NCBI RefSeq assembly: GCF_025698545.1
Contig: NC_068577.1
Span: 23,329,250-23,393,249, forward strand
Direction: 5' to 3'
DNA length: 64,000 bases
Source of the DNA: Gossypium raimondii
Taxonomy: Eukaryota > Streptophyta > Magnoliopsida > Malvales > Malvaceae
In this document: positions 1 through 9,164 of the stretch, piece by piece
Layout: each line of letters opens with the position of its first letter
How positions within the stretch are numbered: the stretch's first letter is position 1
The notes under the pieces: model-generated
What the model saw: only the letters and a program-made list of their open reading frames with translations
Told to the model about the DNA's origin: nothing
Database searches by the model: none
Made by a program: the position numbers and the translations under genes

Positions 1-190
1 ACAATATCTTTTACTTACCAATAATATAAATATGTCACAATATATATAAGCACATAAATAAATTGTAATTCAATTATTTCATATCTCGATGAACTAGTAA
101 CTTAACTACACCAATTCTATGTAACAATCCATATCATTTACTCCAAATCATTAGTACTCGGTTCACATACTTGGTCATTACTCCATTTTC

Positions 191-372
191 AGGGGCATTA
201 TAGATGCAGAATAGGGGCACATACGTGCAGTCAGGGGCACCAAAGTGCGAACAGGGGCACTGAAGTGCAAACAGGAGCATAGACGTGCAAATAGAGACAC
301 CGAAGTGTATATAGGGGCACCGAAGTGTGAACAGGGGCACAATTGTGCAAACAGGGGCACTTCTTCATTTCC
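191..372. repeat. 20-bp tandem repeat inside the LTR (about 9 copies)
   Basis: Units of exactly 20 bp begin at 213, 233, 253, 273, 293, 313, 333 and 353, with a first, 22-bp unit at 191. The consensus is AGGGGCACCGAAGTGCAAAC. Each unit carries a small inverted pair (GCAC...GTGC). The overlapping short reading frames here only reflect the repeat. This is a minisatellite within a gypsy LTR. Confidence 0.9.
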
Positions 373-1234
373 ATATACAATAGAACTCGTTACATCCACA
401 AATAATTTATTTCAAATCCAATAATTACTACTAACAATCTCTTTTTAATTTCATATATATATATATGTATAATACTTACAATTCTCATTGTTATATAAAT
501 AACCAAAGATATCTCACATATATATAATTCCATTAACTAGATAATAACATTAGTATTAGCACTCATATCGTTTAATTTGACTAATTCCTCTATTTGAACA
601 ATAATAATAATAATAATTTATCGCATCTTTATTAATTAATTTTGACATAACATAAATAACTATTTACATTCATACAAAATAGAGAAGTATAATTTCCATC
701 CTTAAAAGAACTTATCTCGACAAATACTGTTGTAAAAACGAAGCCGACGACTAATCCAACACTTAGTTTTTCCTCGGTTTTGATCCGTTTGGTTTGTTTT
801 GTGATCTAAATGATTATTTTCCACTCAATTAAACCCTTCAAATAACTTAAAATAATTAATACAACTTATAACCCTTATCAATGAGAAATTTACAAAATCA
901 ACCCCAATATTTTACCTTTCATGCAATTTAGTTCCTAAACCCAAAACTTGCAAATTTACAATTTTTAACTAAAATTCATGTTAGTCAATTTTCCCTTAGT
1001 CTTGTAACAACCCATATTTTTCCCCATTTCACACCATTTACATTAAATTTTACTATTTCAACAACTTAATCCCAAAACATTAAAATCATCAAAAATCACT
1101 TAACAAAATACTTATATTTAACAAGTAAGATTAATAATCTATAAATTAAATTTAGAAATACACTTAAACCATTCATGATAAAATTCTAAATATTTAACAA
1201 TTTCACAAATTAGTCCCCAGGTTAGCTAGATTAA

Positions 1235-1913
1235 GGGCCAGTTCTTTATTGCTTAAAAAAAGCACTTCTGACTCAAAAAACACTTTTGAAAGAAAAGCTG
1301 TGAAGAATAAGCTGCTTTTGACTGAAATTTTTAGCTTTTCAGAAGTGCTTTTGAAAAGCACTTCTGAAAAGGAGCTGAAAAGGAGAAGCTAAAAATTTTA
1401 GTTTTTCCTCTCCCAAAAGCATTTTTGGTGCTTAATTACTTTTTCACCCCTCCAATAATATCGTATTTTTATTTTTTTTTCTTGGTGCTTAATTACAATT
1501 GTGTTAAAATCATTAATTAAAAAAATATTTTTTAAAATACTAATTACAAATATTTAATGGTTATATTTAAATATTTAAAATATAGTTTATATATTCTAAT
1601 TAAATTTTATAAATAATTAATATTTATTGCTTAAAAATATTTAAAATTTATATTTCATATATTAAAATATTAACAACAAGTTATAATATTTTTTTTATAT
1701 TCTTACTAAAATATAATAATATTAACTAATTTAAATATTATTTAAATGCATATTTGTTACTTGATAATAACATGTCTAAAATGAACATTTTATTTCTCAA
1801 AAGCACTTTTTGACAGCAATGCTAAACACTCAAATTTTAAACCAAACTTTTTAAAAGCACTTCTGAAAAACACTTTTCCACAGAACTTTTCAAAAGCAAA
1901 GAAGAACTGGCCC
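1235..1913. mobile_element. PIF/Harbinger (Tourist-like) MITE
   Basis: The left end GGGCCAGTTCTTTATTGCTT is matched by the reverse complement of the right end, GGGCCAGTTCTTCTTTGCTT. The flanks are an identical TAA (1232-1234 and 1914-1916), the 3-bp TWA duplication typical of PIF/Harbinger elements. At 679 bp it has no transposase reading frame. Repeated AGCACTTCTGAAAAG motifs near both ends could form long hairpins. It lies inside the gypsy LTR and is therefore younger than it. Confidence 0.88.
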
Positions 1914-2596
1914 TAAGTTACAACGATCTCAAAAATATAAAAATTACAAGAAATAGACTCAAAATAGACTTACATGCAAGGGGGGATCCATGGCCGAACC
2001 TTCAAGCTTTTTAGCTATGGTGTTTCGGTTTCCAATTGTTGAAGAAGATGGACAAAAATGTTCTTTATTCCTTTTCTTTTTCTTATTATTATTTTAACTT
2101 AAATTTTAACATATAAAAAATTTATAATTTAATGTTTTAACCGTCCACCAACATCACAATATGGTCTAATTACTATATAAGCCCTCCATCATTCACTAAT
2201 TAAGCCATTTAATCAATAATATTCAATAGTGATTAAGTTTTACATCTTTTACGATTTATTTCTTTTTCCTTAATTAACTATTTAAACATCAAAATATCCG
2301 GACCAAACTTCAATACACCTAAATTACCACTCCGTAAATATTTAATAAAAATATTTATGGGTTCGGTTTATAGAAATGAAGTGCTGATATCTCATTTTCT
2401 AAAACCACTTGACTTTAGGGCCATACCACTTGAACCTAACTATTCGTTCAATTAACAAAAATCATTAATCAACTTTCAACCTATTTCTATATTTTACTCG
2501 TAAATATTAAATAATAATATTTACAGACTCATGTGTCAGATTTATGGCCTTGAAACCACCATTTCTGACAACACTGAAAAATCACTACACCAAAAC

Positions 2597-2965
2597 AGGC
2601 TTTTAGCGGCGCTTTTTAAAGCCTTTAGCGGCGCTAAAAAGCGTCGTTAAAAGTATTTGCGGCGCTTTGATAAGCGCCGGAAAAAAACGTCGCTGACTAC
2701 AGTGCCGCTAACTTTAGCGTCGCTCTTCCCACAAACGCCGCTAAAGACCAGAACCTTTAGCGGCGCTTTTCCCACAAACGCCGCTAAAGACCAGGACCTT
2801 TAGCGGTGCTTTTCCTACAAATGCCGCTAAAGACCAGGACCTTTAGCAGCGCTTTTCCCACAAACGCCGCTAAAGACCAAGACCTTTAGCGGCGCTTTTC
2901 CCTGAAGCGCCGCTAAAAAACAAGACCTTTAGCGACGCTTTCTCCAAAAACGCCACTAAAGGTCA
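2597..2965. repeat. CACTA left subterminal repeat array
   Basis: There are repeated inverted pairs of TTTAGCGGCGCTTTT and CAAACGCCGCTAAAGACCAGGACC. The unit of roughly 56 bp recurs about five to six times. The units are imperfect palindromes of the element's own terminal motif, which is the usual arrangement of CACTA transposase-binding sites. Confidence 0.8.
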
Positions 2966-3430
2966 CGAAAAATTAAAAAAAAATAATTATAACAACGCCA
3001 CTCCATTCTTTAGATTTGCTCCATTCCTATCCTAAATTATTATAAAAACGCCAATCCCTTTACTTGCTTAAACAAATCCTTTAGAACTGTTATCAGTACA
3101 TACATCATTCTTTGGTTAAAGATTGCAGCAACAGCAAAAGTGAGATTCCACCAATTAAGAAATGTATAATGTAATTTGAAGATGTATTAAAATGGAAATT
3201 CATGAACAAGAAGATAAATGTTTTTCACTATATCTCATGTAGCAAGTCAAATTGCCTTTGATTACATAACATTCCTTTCAATTTTTTTTTTAAAAAAATT
3301 GAAACTAGTTCATATCAACTTGCTCAAGTTGAATCTATAAATTGCAGATCAACACCTTATTTGAACTTACAATTCTAGGAAAGCATAAAATGTAGTTCCA
3401 TAAGCATGCATTTAAAGTAGCAAAAAAAAA

Positions 3431-3776
3431 TTATCGATTACGGTGATGTCCAAGCTCCAAATCTAGCTCTTGTGTGTCACTTGATTCGAATTTTGACCGC
3501 TCGATCCCAATGAGTTCTTGAGATGTTTCTTGCTCCTTGAGTGTGAATCCTATAAGAATGTAAGGAACTAAAACAAGTTAAATTTTAAAACACAATCATC
3601 ACATAGCACATAAACTAAAAAAAGGAAGGGACTTGTGTGTAGCAACCTCAACATGTAGGTTTAAAAGTTGTGGTCATGTTTGGTTGTGCAAAATGTTGGG
3701 TGTCTAAGAAGCCACTGCTTGGCTGGGAATCACCATATCTGATGTTTTCCCTTTGATCGTATTCTCCAACTCCCAT
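3431..3776 (-). pseudogene. Exon-like fragments of an unidentified gene inside the CACTA element
   Basis: On the minus strand an acceptor-like CAG at 3777-3779 precedes an open stretch (3776-3648) that begins MGVGEYDQRENIRYGDSQPS and ends TFKPTC. A second acceptor-like ATAG at about 3550 precedes an open frame of about 39 codons (GFTLKEQETSQEL...) that ends in a highly acidic LDLELGHHRNR and a TAA stop at 3431-3433. The codon usage and splice-like borders resemble captured exons, as with the neighbouring UGPase and LRR fragments. I do not recognise the protein. The two pieces may come from one gene or two, or may be remnants of the element's own tnpA-like gene. No intact product is expected. 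Confidence 0.35.
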
Positions 3777-3865
3777 CTGTAATAATATATAATTGTAGTA
3801 CTTGATTTCATTAATATAGTTATTGATGCATAAGGAAATGGGGGAGGTGACAATGGAAAGTAGCA

Positions 3866-4345
3866 CTTTAACACTTCAATTTACAGTGATAACACATCTC
3901 AATTTGCAGCAACTAAACACTTCAATTTGCAGCACTTAAACACTTCAATTTGCAGCACTTAAACATATCAATTAACAACATTTATACACCTTAATTACAG
4001 CGATAAAACATCTCAATTTCCAGCAACTAAATACTTCAATTTGCAGCACTTAAACACTTCAATTTACAGCATTTAAACACTTAAATTTGCAGCACTTAAC
4101 ATATCAATTAACAACATTTACACACCTCAATTACAGCAATAACATATCTCAATTTCCAGCAACTAAACACTTCAATTTGCAGCACTTAAACACTTCAATT
4201 TACAGCATTTAAACACTTAAATTTGCAGCACTTAAACATATCAATTAACAACATTTATACACCTCAATTGCAGCGATAAAACATCTCAATTTCCAGCAAC
4301 TAAATACTTCAATTTGCAGCACTTAAACACTTCAATTTGCAGCAC
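3866..4345. repeat. Minisatellite of ~22-24 bp units in the CACTA interior
   Basis: A basic unit ACACTTCAATTTGCAGCACTTAA is repeated about 20 times with variants (ACATCTCAATTTCCAGCAACT, ACATATCAATTAACAACATTT). The variants recur in the same order, giving a higher-order unit of roughly 120-140 bp present about three times. There is no coding potential. Confidence 0.85.
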
Positions 4346-4880
4346 TATCAAATTTCGGCATCAACTGACATTGTCCCAACATCCAAAACAAACTTAAAGA
4401 AGTATATAATTATCATGTAAAAGAAAATATTCATCAAAGTATCTACCTCTCTCAACTCCTACCTTTAACAAAATTTTGACGTGGGATGGTGGAGTGATCT
4501 GTTTTGATAGTTAGAGAATTTACTAAAATGATTAATTATATAAGGATAATTATTTATAGTAAAATTTAATAATTTTATAATTCTACATTTGATTAAAGAG
4601 TGATTTAATAAAAACTACATAAAAAAGCGTGAGAATCTATCAATAATTAAAACTTTTATTCTCTTTATTTAGCACAATACAATATAAAAAGCATATATAA
4701 ATATATGAATGTAGAGGGATATATAAAAAGCATATATAAATATATGTATGTCACAGAAACTATATTCATTTATGTAGAGGCAAGTCTTTAATATATAACT
4801 ATGGAATCATCAAGAAATGCTTCTCTTTTCTTGGAAAAAAAAATAAGTATCAAACTTCCAGAAGTTAGATAATTGCTTAC

Positions 4881-5195
4881 TCGGGACCACCGAAACCCAT
4901 ATTCTTTCCCAAAGCTCCATTATACTTCACCACAACAAGCTTATCCAAAAGCTGCTTAGATTCAGTAATATCTACTTCAAGACAGAAAGAATCCAAACAA
5001 ATTATACAAGCTGAACTCTAATGTACTGTTATATTTTTCTTGATGCTATATTTGGAATACAATAAATTCACAAGTAGAAGAATAATGAGAAAATATTACC
5101 ACAAGACATAGGTGCTAAGTTATCATAAGGAACAACAAGCACTTCATCACTTGCACTGCATTCGCTCTCACTTGTGCTCTCTATTTGGTCCCTTT
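4881..5195 (-). pseudogene. Captured UDP-glucose pyrophosphorylase (UGPase) gene fragment, two exons and an intron
   Basis: Two minus-strand blocks read as consecutive exons. The first, about 5195-5100, encodes ...SDEVLVVPYDNLAPMS.. and ends at a GTAATA donor. The second, 4974-4881, encodes ..ESKQLLDKLVVVKYNGALG.. then KNMGFGGPE and ends at a GTAAGC donor. The acceptor before the second exon is AAG. Exon 1 ends on a single G and exon 2 supplies TA, so the frame continues across the 125-bp gap. The motif matches the N-terminal catalytic region of UTP-glucose-1-phosphate uridylyltransferase, where a DEVVVPYD-like segment precedes LLDKLVVLKLNGGLG and its glycine-rich nucleotide-binding loop. Here the loop has diverged (KYNGALGKNMGFGG) and nothing of the remaining enzyme (about 470 residues in the family) is seen. 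I infer a transduplicated, non-functional piece. Confidence 0.7.
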
Positions 5196-5592
5196 AATCA
5201 AATATCGGATTTCAAGTAAACCAGACAATTAGAAATAGTTCCAATAACAAAACAAAGAACATAAGAAACAATGCAACAGCAAACCATGAAAACTGAACTC
5301 GCATAAAATAGACAAACTTCAGAGCAAGAATTCCAGACAGAGACTACAAAACCCAACTTGTTGTCTTCAATGATCCAAGATACTTGACAATGTTTTTATG
5401 ATTCAAATTCTACAAATAATTCAAATAAGATACCAAAACCCAACTTGTTACCATTAGCAATGAGACCAGCAGCAGTAACTAACTACCATGAATTTTAAAC
5501 TAAAATATAAGATTTGTTACCAGTAGATAACAAAGGAAGAGAGTCATTCGGTGGTAGGAGTACTATCAGAAAAGCAAAATATCTCTACTTAC

Positions 5593-5765
5593 AAAGAAGT
5601 CAATGAGGTTAGATTTCCTAAACTGGATGGTATTGGACCTTCAAAAGAGTTCCCTTGAAATCTCCTATATAAACATTAGGGAGTCTTTCTTACACAGTTT
5701 GCAGTTCTTTAAGTTTAGCAAACGTTAAGGGGATCTCACCACTTAATGCACAACTGTTAATGTAT
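5593..5765 (-). pseudogene. Captured LRR receptor-kinase fragment: two 72-bp LRR exons
   Basis: Two minus-strand exons of exactly 72 bp each encode one leucine-rich repeat. The first, 5765-5694, follows a GGCAG acceptor, encodes NSCALSGEIPLTFAKLKELQ and ends at GTAAGA. The second, 5664-5593, follows a TATAG acceptor, encodes RFQGNSFEGPIPSSLGNLTS and ends at GTAAGT. Both have the same phase. One-repeat-per-72-bp exons in this phase are characteristic of plant LRR receptor kinases. The wording resembles the LRR-VIII-2 group (At1g56130/At1g56140 type), a name given from memory. The gap between the exons is only 29 bp, too short for a normal intron, so an intron-exon-intron stretch (the LRR between them) has probably been deleted. 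No kinase domain is present. Confidence 0.72.
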
Positions 5766-6248
5766 CTGCCAAATTCATAAACCAATTGTTGTTATAATTT
5801 CAAGGGTGACTTGTAAAGGCAATCATGTACAGCCCCTACAAAGAACTAAAGAAAGTTAGAACTTACAATTCTCCAAGTTCGTATAGAGGAAGTGCAATGG
5901 AAATTTACAAATGAAAATAAATATGTTACTTTATTTTAGCATAAAAAAAGAAATAGTTTTTCATTTAGTAAATGGTTGGCCGGCCAAGATTTCTCATCCC
6001 CTTTTATCCCCTCTTATCTCTAATCCCTCATCAAAGCTTTTCCTATATGATAATAAAAGTAGGTATATGTACATACATCATGAAGTGAACCTTGATATTC
6101 AACATGGGACTTAACATCATAACCTTTTCATTTTTAAATGCCATAAATTTAGGTTTATTATTAAAGATTTATTATTTAATAAATTAACAATTGGGTATCC
6201 ATAAAAAAAACTGAAGTAAGAGTTAAAAGAAAAAAAAAGAGTACCTAC

Positions 6249-6379
6249 CTGTCCAGCGTGAAAAGAAGTCGTGGGCAAGTACAAACAAGGCAAAAGAAGT
6301 TTATCACCAGAATTTGAAACTACCCTTTTGCTCAACACCTTCCATATCGCTTGCTTCAACATCTTACAGACAACACCCC
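6249..6379 (-). pseudogene. Exon-like fragment with a possible mitochondrial presequence, unidentified
   Basis: A minus-strand block starts after a TTTCAG acceptor (6385-6380) and ends in ..GGACAG before a GTAGGTAC donor (6248-6241). Inside, an ATG opens MLKQAIWKVLSKRVVSNSGD followed by KLLLPCLYLPTTSFHAGQ. That is basic, lacks acidic residues near the start and is hydroxylated, like a mitochondrial targeting peptide encoded by a first coding exon. I do not recognise the gene. Given the UGPase and LRR pieces nearby, I infer another captured fragment, but it could be chance. Confidence 0.3.
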
Positions 6380-6579
6380 CTGAAAGCCAGAAATAAATTG
6401 TATAAAGAAGTATTATATCGAACAGTTGAAGTGCATTGTTAAGACTAGAGCATAAAGAAAGAAAAATGAGTCTTGCACGATATGTGAGAAAAGAAATGAC
6501 AAGTAAGAGGCGTTTTTGGTAGAATAAATGAAAGGGAGATGAAGACAAAGAGAAGCAAGAGAGGTAAACCTGGTATAGA

Positions 6580-7130
6580 TGGCAAATACAAAACTGGGAA
6601 CAAACTTACGAGAGCTGGAGAACTAAGTTCCACCGTAAATAACTTCGCTTCTATACGAAGGAATATGAATAACTTCCTTTGAAGTAGATTTGTTACCATG
6701 AATTTTAAGCAATAACTTGTTACCAGCAGCAATGAGACCAGCAGTAACTTGCATCGTCGATTTCTAGCTAAAATATAAGAGAAAAAAAAACAATAATAAA
6801 AAGAAAGGGGATCTGAGTAAATAATACCCAAAATTAGAAAATAAAGAGGAAAAATGGAACAGAAATAAAAGCGATAGGGATCTGAGTAATGAACACAACA
6901 AGATGAAATACACACACAAATAAACTAACAAAATAAAAATATTAAGTCTCATATATTTTCCAGGGAAACAAACGGTAGAACTCGTAAGTAGATTGGAGAG
7001 GTTGTGTGCTAAATCGTCTTTGGTACCTCCATTTTCCTCTTCTTTTTTTCATTTTGTTTGCAAAGTTAGGGGTTTTAAGGGGGAAATTTGGGAAAAATTA
7101 GCGCCAAATTTTTTTCTAAGTAAAATGAAT
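6580..7130. other. CACTA interior without recognisable genes
   Basis: A minus-strand open stretch near 6755-6670 (MQVTAGLIAAGNKLLLKIHG) might be another captured exon but is too short to name. A related sequence (AGCAATGAGACCAGCAGCAGTAACT) occurs near 5458-5482, so the segment is internally duplicated. The rest is AT-rich, with only low-complexity reading frames. Confidence 0.3.
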
Positions 7131-7960
7131 TTTGTGGAGTTATAAGAAAAAACGCCATTATTGCTTTTTTATAAATTGATTTATTTTTTGTTTTTTATAA
7201 ATTGATTTATTTTTGCGGCGTTTTTTATAAAAACGCCACTATTGCTTACCTTTAGCAGCGTTTCTCATAAAAACGCCGCAAATTTTTTTTCATTTTGAAC
7301 AAAAACACGCCGTTTTGCTATTCTAAAAAATTTTTATTTTGTTTTTTATAAATTGATTTATTTTTGCGGCGTTTTTATAAAAAAATGCCGCTATTTCATT
7401 TTGAACAAAATGACACCGTTTTGTTATGCTAAAAATTTCTTATTTTATTTTTTATAAATTGATTTATTTTTTGCGGCGTTTTAAAACGCCGCTATTGCTT
7501 ACCATTAGCGGCGTTTTTCATGCAAACGCCGCAAAATTTTTTTCATTTTGAACAAAACGACGCCGTTTTGCTTTTGTAAAAATTTTTTATTTTGTTTTTT
7601 ATAAATTGATTTATTTTGAACAAAATGACATCGTTTTGCTATGCTAAAAATTTTTTATTTTATTTTTTATAAATTGACGTTTTTATAAAAAACGCCGCTA
7701 TTTCATTTTGAACAAAATGACACCGTTTTTCTATGCTAAAAATTTTTTATTTTATTTTTTATAAATTTATTTATTTTTTGCGGCGTTTTTATAAAAAATG
7801 CCGCTAGCAAAATTTTTTTCATTTTGAACAAAATGACGTCGTTTTGCTATTTTGGCTTTTATTATTTGCGGCGTTTTTATGGCAAAATATTATTTCATTT
7901 TGAACAAAATGACGTCGTTTTGTTATGCTAAAAATTTTTATTTTGTTTTTATAAATTGAT
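7130..7960. repeat. Second block of GCGGCGTTTT / AAAACGCCGC repeats in the CACTA element
   Basis: Units of about 90-110 bp each contain TTTTTATAAATTGATTTATTTTTTGCGGCG, a run TTTTTATAAAAACGCCGCTA, and TTTCATTTTGAACAAAATGACACCGTTTTGCTATGCTAAAAA. About seven to eight copies are seen, differing by small deletions. The GCGGCG motif is shared with the two terminal arrays. Confidence 0.75.
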
Positions 7961-8499
7961 TTTTATAAATTAAAATAAAAGTACTCTCAAAATAAATATT
8001 GTATATTTTAATAAGAAAACAAATGATAAAATGGTTGTAATTAATTATTAAGTTAGAATTATCTAAATTAAATAATTACCTATATATCCATATCATTTTT
8101 ATTTCATTTTATTTTTGTATTTTTTCTTATAATTTGGTCCTCTCCAAAATAAATAGTTATACATAAATATCCATATCAATCTATTACTTTTTTAACTTAT
8201 TTATTAATTCTATTTAAACTAATATTTAAATATATCAAATGGTTTATATTACATTTTTTAAATATAAAAGCATTAATTAATTGTATAAAATTTTATCATT
8301 TAACAAATCTCAAGTAAACATTAACCTTAAACCCTCTAAATTAACCAATCAATACATATAAAATCTATCTATTATATATCTCTTAAATAATTTAAACTAT
8401 ACTCGTAATTTTAATATATTGGATTTATTATTAACTATTTTACAATTATATAAGAACATATTTAAAATATAAATTAAAAAAAATTAATCTAAACTCAAA

Positions 8500-9005
8500 A
8501 CCTTAACTCGACCCCTGAATCCCTAAACCTTAAATCCCTAACTCTTAACCCCTAACATCTAACCCCTTAACCCCTAACCCCTAAACCTTAAATCCCAACC
8601 CTTAAACCATAATCCCTAATTCATAACCCCTAAATCCATACTCCCTAAACCTTAAAATATGAACTCCTAAACCGGCTTTAAATCTTAAATTAATCATATA
8701 CCCTAAACTAAAAACCCTAAACAAATTTATTATTATCTCTTTTATAATTATATAAGACCATATTTAAAATATAAATTAAAAAATAATTAATCTAAACCTA
8801 AAACCCTAACTCGACCCCTAAATCCCTAACTTTTAATCCCTAAACCCCTAACCCTCTAACCCCTAAACCTTAAATCCCAACCACTAATCCATAATCCCTA
8901 AACCCATACTCCCTAAACCATAAAATATGAACTCCTAAACCGGCCTTAAATCTTAAATAAATCATATACGCTAAACCAAAAACCCTAAACAAATTTATTA
9001 TTATC
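8500..9005. repeat. Two direct copies (~290 bp) of a degenerate telomere-like (CCCTAAA-rich) segment
   Basis: The first copy runs from about 8440 to 8730 and the second from about 8740 to 9010. Each starts with ACAATTATATAAGA(A/C)CATATTTAAAATATAAATT, passes through AAACCCTAACTCGACCCCTAAATCCC and a run of CCCTAAC, CCCTAAA and CCTTAAATCCC variants, and ends with AAACCCTAAACAAATTTATTATT. Runs of CCCTAAA are never perfect. This resembles scrambled Arabidopsis-type telomere repeat DNA but lies inside a transposon. Confidence 0.75.
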
Positions 9006-9164
9006 TCTTTTACAATTATTTTAAATAATAATATTTTAATTTTTCCATGTGTTTTATTTCAAATTATTTCTACGTGTCATTATTTTTTTTTGAAGATTTT
9101 AAATATTCAATTAGAAATAAATTGAATTTTATTTAATATGAATAAACCAATTAAGATAAAATAT

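Larger units (their letters stand above)
1..2582 (-). mobile_element. Gypsy-type LTR, minus orientation, left end outside the window, split by later insertions
   Basis: On the minus strand an LTR begins at 10446 (TGTAATAGCCC...), is broken at 10433/2582 by the CACTA element, and runs leftwards past position 1. Its start resembles the LTR that begins at 63165 in plus orientation (TGTAACAGC, then a 'GTGGTTTC..GGCCACAAAT'-like stretch). Rejoining 2582 to 10433 across one AAT gives a continuous sequence, so the LTR was there before the CACTA element. The Harbinger MITE at 1235-1913 also sits inside it. I see no gag or pol coding in this part. To the right the LTR abuts copia RNase H-like sequence, so it had itself inserted into an older copia element. 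The left boundary is not visible. Confidence 0.65.

Noticed and set aside
134..399. Two overlapping Cys-rich minus-strand open frames
   Set aside because: They are read-throughs of the 20-bp tandem repeat (period not a multiple of three), inside an LTR, with no support as genes.
6445..6952. Hydrophobic Leu/Phe-rich minus-strand frames that look like membrane proteins
   Set aside because: They come from purine-rich low-complexity DNA (GAAAAAA, AATAAAA) in the CACTA interior, without splice or promoter support.
8440..9010. Real telomere or subtelomere
   Set aside because: The CCCTAAA units are irregular and in two short direct copies inside a transposon with intact ends. A telomere would show long perfect arrays.
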